From positions 25,032-72,624 of the forward strand of contig DKJL01000001.1 in the NCBI GenBank assembly GCA_002454815.1: a stretch of 47,593 nt of DNA, in the 5' to 3' direction. The stretch is from Flavobacteriales bacterium UBA6693 (GTDB lineage: Bacteria; Bacteroidota; Bacteroidia; Flavobacteriales; Weeksellaceae). The notes beneath the pieces were generated by a model. It was given only the letters and a program-made list of their open reading frames with translations. It ran no database searches and was not told the DNA's origin. The translations under genes were made by a program, and so were the position numbers. Of this stretch, positions 14,797 through 23,264 are shown in pieces. Numbering within the stretch: position 1 is the stretch's first letter; each line of letters opens with the position of its first letter.

Positions 14797-16107
14797 TTAT
14801 TTTTTATTGATCAAATAAGAGGCGACCGCTTCATACGCCGGTAAAGACCAGGGATCGTTGGCACTGTTGTCCGCAATAGGTTGCGAAGCAAGCCTTACAA
14901 TTACCATTTCTGCTTTAGGATCAATGTAGATCGTCTGCCCATACACGCCGCGCGCGGCAAATGCGCCGTGTGAATTTTCGGTCATCCACCACATATTTCG
15001 GTAAGACCAACCCTTTAAAAGAGGGTGCCCCGATTTTGCAAAGGCGGCTGTATCTCCTCCTGTTTCAATATCTGCTACTGCATTGGCGGGAATAATCTGC
15101 TTGTTGTTGTATTTTCCTTTATTCCTGATGAGTTCGCCGAATCGCCCGAGATCGCGCAGACCCGCATTAAATCCGCCACCGGCAAAGGGAATTCCTAAAG
15201 CATCGACCTGATAGTATGCAGCCTGCTCCATTCCCAACTGAGACCAGATTTTTTCCGACAGCAGATCGGCTACCGATTTTCCCGTGACGCGGGAAATGAT
15301 CCAGCCTAAAGCATCTGCGTTTACCGTTTTATAACCAAAAGCTTCACCGTGCTTTCCTTGCTTTCGCACGGTTTGTAAATAAGCGTAGTAGCCGATCGGC
15401 CCCTGATAATCCGCGGGTTTGGGTAACGGATTCCCGGCTGCAGAAAAGTCCCAGATTTCGGCTTCTGGGTCAGCATATTCTTCGCTGTATTTCAGCGCGG
15501 TGGTCATATCCATAATTTGGCGCACGGTCGCGTCGGCAAACGCAGAGTTTTTAAACTCCGGCACGTATTCAATGGCTTTTTTGTTTTCATCTAATTTTCC
15601 GTCTGCAACAAGAATAGAAGCCAAAGTCCCGGTGAACGACTTGGTAAGCGACATCACTGCATGCACCCGATCTTCGTTCAGTGCTCCGAAATATTTTTCG
15701 TAGACGATATTGCCTTTATGAAGAATAAGGATGCCGTCAACATAATTTTTCTGCAACGACGCTTTCCAAGACATTTTCTTTTTTTCTCCCCACGGCAAAA
15801 ATTCGAGTTTATCGATATCTGCGTCCAGTTGATAAACCATCGGTCGTGGTGCATCAAGACCGCGCGACACTTCAACGGTTGGCATCAGCTGCCGCATGTT
15901 CACAACGCTCCATCGCATGGCGGGAAATGTAAAAAATGAACCGTCAGCGGCGCTGACAATCTTATCTTTTGGCGGCGGAAAACCCTGCATCCAGCCCATT
16001 TTTTCCGGATCGCTTTCTTCAGCTGACAGGTTAGAAGTAGTTTGTGCTTTTGATGTCATCGTTGTAAATGTTAATACCAGCAATAGGGAGCGAAAATATA
16101 CCATCAT
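14797..16107 (-). CDS. secreted serine hydrolase, beta-lactamase/NylB-like family
   Basis: 436 residues with a signal peptide (MMVYFRSLLLVLTF...SKAQ). The SxxK motif is SLTK at residues 153-156, giving Ser153 and Lys156. The later segment GYKTVNADALGWIISRVTGKS resembles 6-aminohexanoate-dimer hydrolase (NylB) and esterase EstB relatives rather than true class C beta-lactamases. It probably acts in the periplasm on an ester or amide; the natural substrate is unknown. It is first in a two-gene operon with the SDR, which could act on the released alcohol. That pairing is inference. Confidence 0.88.
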   Translation of the reverse strand: MMVYFRSLLLVLTFTTMTSKAQTTSNLSAEESDPEKMGWMQGFPPPKDKIVSAADGSFFTFPAMRWSVVNMRQLMPTVEVSRGLDAPRPMVYQLDADIDKLEFLPWGEKKKMSWKASLQKNYVDGILILHKGNIVYEKYFGALNEDRVHAVMSLTKSFTGTLASILVADGKLDENKKAIEYVPEFKNSAFADATVRQIMDMTTALKYSEEYADPEAEIWDFSAAGNPLPKPADYQGPIGYYAYLQTVRKQGKHGEAFGYKTVNADALGWIISRVTGKSVADLLSEKIWSQLGMEQAAYYQVDALGIPFAGGGFNAGLRDLGRFGELIRNKGKYNNKQIIPANAVADIETGGDTAAFAKSGHPLLKGWSYRNMWWMTENSHGAFAARGVYGQTIYIDPKAEMVIVRLASQPIADNSANDPWSLPAYEAVASYLINKK

Positions 16108-16258
16108 AATAATTTAGTGTAATGTTAAAATAACTGTGTTACAGCTCAAAACTATACAGATTTTCAATGCAGCTAATATTAAGCCGAAGCGTTCCCAAAA
16201 AATTGTATGTAGCATTTCAATATTTAAAACTATATTTAACTTTCAAAAAAATAAACGC

Positions 16259-17278
16259 ATGAAAAACTCCAGGTATTTACTACTTCCACTAGCTTTTGCG
16301 CTTTTGCAGAGCTGTGCCGCTAATCTGTCTTATTCGGGTTCGCCGTTTAAAACGTCTTATGATTCCATCACTTCCGAGGAACTGAAAACGCATCTTTATG
16401 TAGTTGCCTCCGACGAAATGGAGGGACGCGATACGGGCAGCGAAGGCCAGAAAAAAGCCGGCCGGTATTTAATTGAACAATATCGAAAAATGGGCGTCTC
16501 TCATCCAAAGTCGATGAATTCTTTTTATCAAATCGTGCCTGCCGAGGCCTTGAAAAGCCGTCGTTCCACCTTGCCGCAGTCAGAAAATATTCTTGCCTAT
16601 ATTGAAGGTTCCGAAAAACCGGATGAAGTAATCGTTATTTCCGCGCACTATGACCACGTTGGGATGTCAAACGGCGAAATATACAACGGTGCTGATGACG
16701 ACGGCAGTGGGACGGTGGCGCTGCTGGAAATTGCTGAAGCGTTTCAGATGGCGAAAAAATCTGGTAAAGGTCCGAAGCGTTCCATTCTCTTTCTACACGT
16801 AACGGGAGAAGAACATGGTTTGCTCGGTTCCAAATATTATGCTGATAATCCGATTTTCCCGATGGCAAATACGGTAGCAAATTTAAATATCGATATGATC
16901 GGACGGTGCGACGCCGAGAATTGCGGTAAAGATTATGTGTATGTGATCGGTTCTGAAATGCTGAGCACTGATTTGAAAAAAATCAGCGAAGCGGCCAATA
17001 CCGCAACGACTAATATGGAATTAAATTATAAATACGACGATCCTAATGATAAAGACCGTCTTTACTACCGTTCCGACCATTATAATTTCGCGAAAAATAA
17101 CGTGCCGGTAGTTTTCTATTTTGATGGTATCCACGAAGATTATCACAAACCAACGGATACGCCGGATAAAATCGATTACGAAGCGCTTCAGAAACGTACG
17201 CAGCTGGTTTTCGCCACGGCTTGGGAGCTGGCAAACCGCAAAGACCGCATTGTGGTCGACGGGACCAACAAACGCTAG
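16259..17278 (+). CDS. M28 family zinc aminopeptidase, lipoprotein
   Basis: A zinc peptidase of family M28. The frame is open back to 16136, but the ATG at 16259 is the right start: it gives a lipoprotein signal (MKNSRYLLLPLAFALLQSC, lipidated at Cys19) and a 339-residue protein. Zinc ligands are seen in SAHYDHVG, NGADDDGSG, HVTGEEHGLLGSKYY, LNIDMIGR and the C-terminal EDYHKPTDT. A long insert near EALKSRRSTLPQSENI is usual in flavobacterial members. It is probably anchored in the outer or inner membrane, where it trims peptides. It is divergent from the serine hydrolase gene. Confidence 0.92.
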   Translation: MKNSRYLLLPLAFALLQSCAANLSYSGSPFKTSYDSITSEELKTHLYVVASDEMEGRDTGSEGQKKAGRYLIEQYRKMGVSHPKSMNSFYQIVPAEALKSRRSTLPQSENILAYIEGSEKPDEVIVISAHYDHVGMSNGEIYNGADDDGSGTVALLEIAEAFQMAKKSGKGPKRSILFLHVTGEEHGLLGSKYYADNPIFPMANTVANLNIDMIGRCDAENCGKDYVYVIGSEMLSTDLKKISEAANTATTNMELNYKYDDPNDKDRLYYRSDHYNFAKNNVPVVFYFDGIHEDYHKPTDTPDKIDYEALQKRTQLVFATAWELANRKDRIVVDGTNKR

Positions 17279-17289
17279 ACAATAAATAA

Positions 17290-17329
17290 TAAAAGGAGAA
17301 AAATCACCGCTGAATTTTCTCCTTTTTTT
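17290..17329. terminator. rho-independent terminator after the M28 peptidase
   Basis: Inverted repeat AAAAGGAGAAAA / TTTTCTCCTTTTTT (17291-17302 and 17315-17328), followed by T-rich sequence. Read on the minus strand it is followed by TTTTATTATT, so it may also end the uvrA/tRNA-Arg transcript. Confidence 0.85.
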
Positions 17330-17339
17330 AATTTAAATG

Positions 17340-17411
17340 TAGCCTCACCGGGAATCGAACCCGGATCTAAAGTTTAGGAAACTCTTGTTCTATCCGTTGA
17401 ACTATGAAGCC
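17340..17411 (-). tRNA. tRNA-Arg(CCT)
   Basis: A minus-strand cloverleaf of 72 bases. The acceptor arms GGCTTCA and TGAGGCT pair with two G-U pairs, and the discriminator is A. The anticodon stem AGAGT/ACTTT encloses TTCCTAA with anticodon CCT, which reads AGG. The T arm is CCGGGTTCGATTCCCGG. The 3' CCA is not encoded. It lies 26 bases downstream of the uvrA stop on the same strand, with no visible promoter of its own, so it may be processed from the uvrA transcript. Confidence 0.95.
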
Positions 17412-17437
17412 AGATGCCCATTCCTGTAGATAATAGT

Positions 17438-20224
17438 TTAAGCCAACTTCTCTGCGATATATTTTGCTGTTTGAGATGTTCCGTGCTTCGCCAGGTCTTC
17501 AGGAGTTCCTGCAAAAACAACTTCACCGCCGTGCTTACCCGCGCCCGGTCCAATATCGATGATATAATCCGCTGTTTTAATAATATCAGGCTGATGCTCG
17601 ATAACGATTACTGAATGACCGAGTTCAATCAGTGCCTGCAAAGATTTCAGCAATTTATTGATATCGTGGAAATGCAGACCGGTAGAAGGTTCATCGAAAA
17701 CAAATAATGTTTTTTCCGTTGTCACGCCTTTTACTAAGAAAGATGCCAGTTTTACCCGCTGCGCCTCGCCGCCGGAAAGGGTAGAAGAGCTTTGTCCCAG
17801 CTGCAGATAGCCGAGTCCTACTTCTTGCAAAGGCAGCAGTTTGGTAACAATCTTGTCCTGCGAATTATCCTTGAAAAATGAGATCGCTTCGTCGACCGTC
17901 ATATGCAATACCTCGGAGATGTTTTTTTCGTCGTATTTAATTTCCATTATTTCGTTCTTGAAACGTGTGCCATGGCATGTTTCGCATTCCAGTTCGATAT
18001 CAGCCATAAATTGCATCGACACGGTTATCACGCCTTCACCTTTACACTCGTCGCAACGCCCGCCATCTACGTTAAAGGAAAAATGCTTCGGCAGTAAACC
18101 GTGCATTTTTGCCAGTTTCTGTTTGGAAAAAAGATCGCGGATCTCGTCATAAGCTTTGAGGTATGTGACCGGGTTGGAGCGGGAAGATTTACCAATTGGG
18201 TTTTGGTCAATTAATTCGATGTTTTTAATTAATTTCGCCGGAAAATCTACCGAATCGTAATCGCCTTTTTTGCCGCCCATTCCTAACTGGATCTGGATAT
18301 CAGTAGTCAGGATTTCCTTCATGAGTGTCGATTTCCCGCTACCGGAAACTCCTGTTATTACGGTCAGACATTCCAGCGGTATATCAACATCGATGTTTTT
18401 GAGGTTATTTTGGCGCGCACCTTTAATGTGAATCCACTCTTTTGGTTTTCTCCTCTTTTCCGGAATTTTTATTTCGAGTTTTCCGGTGAGATACTTCGAG
18501 GTAAGTGTATCAGCATCTTCGAGTTCGGAAAAGTTTCCCGCAAAAACGAGTTCGCCGCCAAGGTATCCGGCTTCCGGCCCGATATCAATAATGTAGTCGG
18601 CCGCTTTCATCACGTCTTCGTCGTGTTCTACAACGATAACGGTATTTCCCAGATCGCGGAGATTCTTCAAAACCTCAATTAAATTTTCGGTGTCGCGTGA
18701 GTGCAGCCCGATCGAAGGTTCGTCCAGAATATAGATGGAACCGACCAGCGAACTTCCGAGCGACGTTGCGAGGTTAATGCGCTGACTTTCGCCTCCGGAA
18801 AGCGTATTGGATGTCCGGTTTATCGTGAGATAGCCCAAACCTACTTTTTCCAGAAAAGTAAGGCGCGTCGTTATTTCGTAAAGAAGTCTTTTCGCAATTT
18901 CGGCATCGTGGTCATTGAGTTTTAATGACTTGATGGCGGGCAGGAATTCGTCCAGCGGAAGTTCGATCATCGACTGGATGTTGTGACCGTCAATTTTTAC
19001 CCATTTCGTTTCTTCGCGCAGGCGCAGTCCCTCGCAGGTTGGGCAGAGTGTCTTGCCACGATAGCGGGAAATCATCACGCGATACTGGATTTTATAAAGA
19101 TTTTCCTCCAGCATTTTGAAGAAGCTGTTGATGGACGGAAAGCTCCGTGTATTGTCACCTTTCCATAAATAATTTTTCTGCTCCTTCGTCAGTTCGTGAT
19201 AGGGTTTGTGGACCGGAAAATCTTTGGCGAGTTTAATGAAATTTCGTTTCCATTCGCTCATACTTTCACCTTTCCAACTCGCAACGGCATCTTCAAAAAC
19301 AGAAAGATTTTTGTTAGGTATCACCAAATCCTCGTCGATGCCAATCACTTTTCCGTAGCCTTCACATTCGGGACACGCGCCATATGGATTATTAAAACTG
19401 AAAAAATGAACGTTCGGTTCCATAAAACTCATTCCGTCCAACTCAAATTTATTGGAGAATTCGGTAATTTCTGCCGTGCTCGTATCCTTCAAAGAGCAAT
19501 AACCGTGGCCCTCATAAAAAGCCATTTGGATAGAGTCGGCCAGCCGCTGCAAAAAATGCTCGTCTTCCTCGTAACTGAATCGGTCGATAACAAGATGAAT
19601 TTCCATGTCACCCTGCGGCACAAATCCAAAAGTTTCCAGATCTTCAATTCCCGCCACGTTTCCGTTAACTTCAAGCCGTGTAAAGCCTGTCATCTTTAAA
19701 GTTTTCAGTTGCTCCGCAAAATTATCAGCATTAAAGGACAGCGGCGCACGCAGAAAAAATGTTTCGTTCTGGTGGTCTTTGATGAAATTGATAACATCCG
19801 TTACGGAATCTTTTTTCACTTCCTTACCTGAGATAGGCGAAAACGTTCGCCCCACACGCGCGAACAGTAGCTTCAAATAATCGTAAACCTCGGTGCTTGT
19901 TCCTACAGTGGAGCGCGGATTCGAGGAAATTACTTTTTGCTGAATCGCAATCGATGGCGCCAAGCCCTTAATATCGTCGATTTTTGGTTTTTCCAGTTTA
20001 CCCAAAAACTGGCGCGCATAAGAACTAAGGCTTTCCACATAGCGGCGCTGTCCTTCGGCATAAATGGTGTCGAATGCCAGGGAAGATTTTCCGCTTCCGG
20101 AGACACCCGTTATCACCACGAGTTTATTCTTAGGAATCAGTACGTCAATATGTTTGAGATTATTGAGATGAGCGTTTTTGATGAAAAGCTGCTTTTTTAT
20201 ATCGATATTTTCAGATGTAATCAT
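17438..20224 (-). CDS. uvrA: excinuclease ABC subunit A
   Basis: The damage-recognition ATPase of nucleotide excision repair, 928 residues. Two ABC ATPase modules are present: Walker A GVSGSGKSSLAFD near the N-terminus and GVSGSGKSTLMKEI in the second half, with signatures LSGGESQR and LSGGEAQR. Zinc-finger cysteines are in CPECEG, CPTCEG, CDECKG and CETCHG. The frame is open to an ATG at 20245, but the -7 box TAAATTTG (minus strand, 20243-20250) overlaps that codon. The ATG at 20222-20224, giving MITSENIDIKK, is therefore preferred. No uvrB or uvrC gene lies nearby, as is usual. Confidence 0.95.
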   Translation of the reverse strand: MITSENIDIKKQLFIKNAHLNNLKHIDVLIPKNKLVVITGVSGSGKSSLAFDTIYAEGQRRYVESLSSYARQFLGKLEKPKIDDIKGLAPSIAIQQKVISSNPRSTVGTSTEVYDYLKLLFARVGRTFSPISGKEVKKDSVTDVINFIKDHQNETFFLRAPLSFNADNFAEQLKTLKMTGFTRLEVNGNVAGIEDLETFGFVPQGDMEIHLVIDRFSYEEDEHFLQRLADSIQMAFYEGHGYCSLKDTSTAEITEFSNKFELDGMSFMEPNVHFFSFNNPYGACPECEGYGKVIGIDEDLVIPNKNLSVFEDAVASWKGESMSEWKRNFIKLAKDFPVHKPYHELTKEQKNYLWKGDNTRSFPSINSFFKMLEENLYKIQYRVMISRYRGKTLCPTCEGLRLREETKWVKIDGHNIQSMIELPLDEFLPAIKSLKLNDHDAEIAKRLLYEITTRLTFLEKVGLGYLTINRTSNTLSGGESQRINLATSLGSSLVGSIYILDEPSIGLHSRDTENLIEVLKNLRDLGNTVIVVEHDEDVMKAADYIIDIGPEAGYLGGELVFAGNFSELEDADTLTSKYLTGKLEIKIPEKRRKPKEWIHIKGARQNNLKNIDVDIPLECLTVITGVSGSGKSTLMKEILTTDIQIQLGMGGKKGDYDSVDFPAKLIKNIELIDQNPIGKSSRSNPVTYLKAYDEIRDLFSKQKLAKMHGLLPKHFSFNVDGGRCDECKGEGVITVSMQFMADIELECETCHGTRFKNEIMEIKYDEKNISEVLHMTVDEAISFFKDNSQDKIVTKLLPLQEVGLGYLQLGQSSSTLSGGEAQRVKLASFLVKGVTTEKTLFVFDEPSTGLHFHDINKLLKSLQALIELGHSVIVIEHQPDIIKTADYIIDIGPGAGKHGGEVVFAGTPEDLAKHGTSQTAKYIAEKLA

Positions 20225-20242
20225 AGTAGATTTTAAGACGTC

Positions 20243-20250
20243 CAAATTTA
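20243..20250 (-). promoter_or_regulatory. -7 element of the uvrA promoter
   Basis: On the minus strand this reads TAAATTTG, a perfect TAnnTTTG. Transcription would start near 20238, giving a leader of about 14 bases before the ATG at 20224. No clear -33 TTTG was seen at the expected distance. Confidence 0.5.
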
Positions 20251-20590
20251 CGATTTTTTGACCGAAAAAATTTCCGGAGAATTACGTGCTTTGCTGTACT
20301 TTATTTGAAAATATTTGAGTCTGAATTTCCGGCGTTAATCGTGCGTAAAATTTTCGAGGACCGGATTGCACATTTGATAAGAAAAAGATCACTATGCAAC
20401 AGATACAACGCCAGCTTGTTGCATTGCTTTTATTTTTATAAACACAACTTTACGCGGTTTCACTCTGCGTTTTATTTAATTCTTAAATATATTTGCGGCG
20501 AAAATAACGCTTAACCTCGATCGTCATTGGCTTTGTTCACGTTAGTTTGAATTGTGTTTCGGATAATTTAATTTAAATATTATTAGCAAT
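20251..20590. other. gene-free promoter region between uvrA and the TonB receptor gene
   Basis: About 340 bases. It contains an inverted repeat ATGCAACA / TGTTGCAT (20394-20401 and 20417-20424, 15-base loop) and a perfect -7 element TATATTTG at 20488-20495. No cobalamin riboswitch B12 box was found. A 69-codon frame at 20305-20514 overlaps these signals and is not a convincing gene. Confidence 0.6.
20488..20495 (+). promoter_or_regulatory. -7 element for the TonB receptor / DUF2490 operon
   Basis: TATATTTG, a perfect TAnnTTTG. It would place transcription start near 20500, leaving a leader of about 90 bases before the ATG at 20591. A -33 TTTG at about 20 bases is not obvious. Confidence 0.5.
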
Positions 20591-22399
20591 ATGAGAAAAA
20601 TTCTCGGTATCGGTTTAGTGGCCGGCATGTGTATTAGTTTATCAGCGCAGGAAAAAGAATCGGATATTCTGCCGGTCACCGTCCATGGAAAATTTATGGA
20701 GTTGCCGATGCGCAAAGTGAACGAAAATATCAGCGTTATAAACAAAGAAGAAATTGCTTCGCTACCGGCGAAAAGTATAGAAGAAGTCCTGGCAACCATC
20801 GCCGGTTTTGATATTAGACGACGCGGCGGAAATGGCGTACAGGCAGACGTCTCTCTCCGTGGCAGCTCCTTCGAGCAGGTTCTGATTCTCATTAACGGCG
20901 TCCGTATGAATGATTCGCAAACGGGTCACAATTCCATGAGTCTGCCGGTGGATCTGAGTTCGGTTGAAAAAATTGAAGTCATCAAAGGTCCGGCTGCACG
21001 ACGTTTTGGTCAAAATGCTTACGCCGGTGTCGTTAATATAGTTACAAAACCGGGGAAGGAAACAGAAATTACAATTGGCGCCGAAGGGGGAGATTTCAGC
21101 AGTTATAAACTCCGTGCAGCGGCCAGCGTTGGCAGTAATCAATTTTCCAATTTGATACAAGCAAGTTCTGATGCTTCGGACGGCTACCGACGCAATACTG
21201 ATTATAAAATCAACAATATTTTTTATCAGAACGAATACCGTTTTACTCACGGAAAGATTTCACTGCAAGCAGGCTTTCAGGAAAAAAAATTTGGCGCCAA
21301 TGGTTTTTATTCCACACCGACTGCCACCGAACAGTATGAAGAGACACAGGCCTCCATCGTGAGCGTTAACGCGCAAAAACAACTCGGGAATTTCAAGTTA
21401 AATGGCGGTCTGTATTGGCGGCGCGGCCAGGATCTCTATTTATTTAACCGTGAAAAACCGGAAATCTACCGCAATATGCACATCGGAAATAATGTTGGTG
21501 GCGAACTGAACGGCAGTTTTAATAGTTCCCTTGGGACCACCGGACTGGGGGTGGAACTTCGGAAAGAATTTCTGGCCAGTAATAATTTAGGACACCGTGA
21601 ACGGTTTCTGTCGCAGTTGTTTTTAGAACATCATTTTTCTTTCTATGAAGATAAGCTGCAGGTGTCGCCGGGCGTTTCGTGGGCACATTATACCACCGCC
21701 GGAGATTTTTTTTACCCCGGACTAGACGTTGGATATGCATTTAATCCGAATCACAAAATCTATGGGAATATTTCTAAAGTAAACCGGATCCCAACTTTTA
21801 CTGACCTTTATTATAAAAGTAAAACAGAGGAAGGAAATTCCGACTTAAATCCCGAAAGCGCTGTCGCAACAGAACTTGGATATCGTTTTGAAAACCGGAA
21901 TTTTAATGCGAAGCTGAGCTTTTTTACCCGCGATACCGAGAATGCAATCGACTGGACCAAGGCTCGTGCAGAAGACATTTGGAAGGCGGAGAATATCGGA
22001 GATCTTTTTACGAAAGGTTTGGAGGCGGAGTTGAGCCAAAATTTCAATTCTTTCTTTAAGTCATACAGCATCGCGTACACTTATTTGGACACCGATGTCG
22101 GCGAGCGGGCAGGCGGTTTGTCACGTTATGTTGTGGATCATCTTCGCCATCAGTTTATTTTCAAACTGGAGAACCGCTTATTTAAAAACCTCAGCAATCA
22201 GCTTACTTACCGCTATAATGAACGTGTGAACAGCGGCAGCTATCAGCTGTTGGACGAAAAACTTTATTATCATTTTAACGCTGGTCATGTTTATCTGCTC
22301 ATCAATAATCTTACTAATACGAAGTACATCGAGACTTTTGGGGTTCCCATGGCCGGCCGCTGGTTTCATATAGGATTCACGTATAAAATTACTTTATAA
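20591..22399 (+). CDS. TonB-dependent outer membrane receptor (BtuB/CirA-like)
   Basis: 602 residues, a compact receptor. The signal peptide is MRKILGIGLVAGMCISLSAQ. The plug domain (about 40-155) contains LPAKSIEEVLATIAGFDIRR, DVSLRGSSFEQVLILINGVR and EVIKGPAARRFGQNAYAGVVNIVTK, all standard for TonB receptors. The rest forms the beta-barrel and ends in an aromatic C-terminal strand (WFHIGFTYKITL). No SusD partner follows, so it is not a polysaccharide-utilisation pair. Its ligand (vitamin, siderophore or other) is not evident, since no riboswitch or Fur-like box was recognised. The DUF2490 gene follows 14 bases downstream. Confidence 0.93.
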   Translation: MRKILGIGLVAGMCISLSAQEKESDILPVTVHGKFMELPMRKVNENISVINKEEIASLPAKSIEEVLATIAGFDIRRRGGNGVQADVSLRGSSFEQVLILINGVRMNDSQTGHNSMSLPVDLSSVEKIEVIKGPAARRFGQNAYAGVVNIVTKPGKETEITIGAEGGDFSSYKLRAAASVGSNQFSNLIQASSDASDGYRRNTDYKINNIFYQNEYRFTHGKISLQAGFQEKKFGANGFYSTPTATEQYEETQASIVSVNAQKQLGNFKLNGGLYWRRGQDLYLFNREKPEIYRNMHIGNNVGGELNGSFNSSLGTTGLGVELRKEFLASNNLGHRERFLSQLFLEHHFSFYEDKLQVSPGVSWAHYTTAGDFFYPGLDVGYAFNPNHKIYGNISKVNRIPTFTDLYYKSKTEEGNSDLNPESAVATELGYRFENRNFNAKLSFFTRDTENAIDWTKARAEDIWKAENIGDLFTKGLEAELSQNFNSFFKSYSIAYTYLDTDVGERAGGLSRYVVDHLRHQFIFKLENRLFKNLSNQLTYRYNERVNSGSYQLLDEKLYYHFNAGHVYLLINNLTNTKYIETFGVPMAGRWFHIGFTYKITL

Positions 22400-22443
22400 A
22401 AAAATTAATTAAAATGCGTAATTTGCTTTATCAAAGGCTGCCA

Positions 22444-23139
22444 ATGATATCTAAGAAGTTGTTGTTTTTTTTAATTCTGTTTCCATTGTCTCAAATTCAT
22501 GGGCAAAAGGAACGTGTTTCCAGCTACAACGTGCTCAATATTGAATATCAAATAAATTCAAAATGGTATGCTTATGCCGAAGGTCAATTGCGTGGTACAG
22601 AAGATTACAGCTATCCCGATTACTACGAGATAAAAGGCGGCATAGGCCGCGAGGTGGGAAGAAATAACAAAGTGCTGATCGGTTTGGGACGGTACGCGAA
22701 TTACGAAGATCACGCTTTGAAAAAAGAAGAATTCCGAATCTGGATTCAGGATGCTTATGCCATTAAAAGAGGCAGATTTAAATTTGAAAATCGGGTAAGG
22801 GCCGAAAAAAGTTGGAATTATGAGCCACAGTCCGACGAGCATTCCCAGCGCATTCGTTTGCGTTACCGGCTGAATGTTTCCGCTCCGCTAAACTCCGCAG
22901 AGGTGCAACCGGGCACGATATCCGGCAACGCCTACAACGAAGTTTTCTTTGTCGTGACACAAAACCCGCTCTTTGCACGAAACCGAACCTACGCCGGTTT
23001 AAGTTATAAAATCGACGATCTTTTCAGTCTTGCGGGCGGTTATCTTTGGCAACGTGATTTTAGTTCAAAAGGAAACAGAAACCTGCATTTTCTTTATCTC
23101 GCACTTTCAGTTGATATCGATCCCGAACGTGGAAAGTAA
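22444..23139 (+). CDS. DUF2490 outer membrane protein
   Basis: 231 residues from the ATG at 22444, which directly opens a signal peptide (MISKKLLFFLILFPLSQIHG). The frame also has an ATG at 22414, giving ten extra residues that fit a signal peptide less well. The mature part alternates aromatic and charged residues, as in a beta-barrel. It contains the conserved tracts WYAYAEGQLRG, KVLIGLGRYANYEDH and RFKFENRVRAEKSW of the DUF2490 family. It follows the TonB receptor closely and is probably co-transcribed. The function of the family is unknown; many members sit next to outer membrane transport genes. Confidence 0.85.
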   Translation: MISKKLLFFLILFPLSQIHGQKERVSSYNVLNIEYQINSKWYAYAEGQLRGTEDYSYPDYYEIKGGIGREVGRNNKVLIGLGRYANYEDHALKKEEFRIWIQDAYAIKRGRFKFENRVRAEKSWNYEPQSDEHSQRIRLRYRLNVSAPLNSAEVQPGTISGNAYNEVFFVVTQNPLFARNRTYAGLSYKIDDLFSLAGGYLWQRDFSSKGNRNLHFLYLALSVDIDPERGK

Positions 23140-23206
23140 GAAGATAAAAAAGCTTCGACGGGTGTTGATAAGTTTTCATTTCAGAAGCGTTTTGCATCGA
23201 TTAATC

Positions 23207-23239
23207 TTGTGTTAATCCGCGTTAAAATTTATATATTTG
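23207..23239 (+). promoter_or_regulatory. dnaN promoter with phased TTAA elements
   Basis: TTG at 23207-23209 and TATATTTG at 23232-23239 (spacer 22) give a Bacteroidota promoter, with its start site about 20 bases before the dnaN ATG. TTAAT at 23201 and 23212 and TTAAA at 23222 are spaced 11 and 10 bases apart, recalling the array at 7031-7068. Confidence 0.6.
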
Positions 23240-23264
23240 TGAAAATTAATTATAATTTACTTGT

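Noticed and set aside
17841..20236. Several plus-strand frames inside uvrA
   Set aside because: They are shadows of the strongly conserved minus-strand uvrA gene.
20305..20514. 69-codon frame upstream of the TonB receptor
   Set aside because: It overlaps the inverted repeat and the -7 box and has no recognisable protein features.
20251..20590. Cobalamin riboswitch upstream of a BtuB-like receptor
   Set aside because: The leader after the -7 box is only about 90 bases and no B12-box sequence was found.
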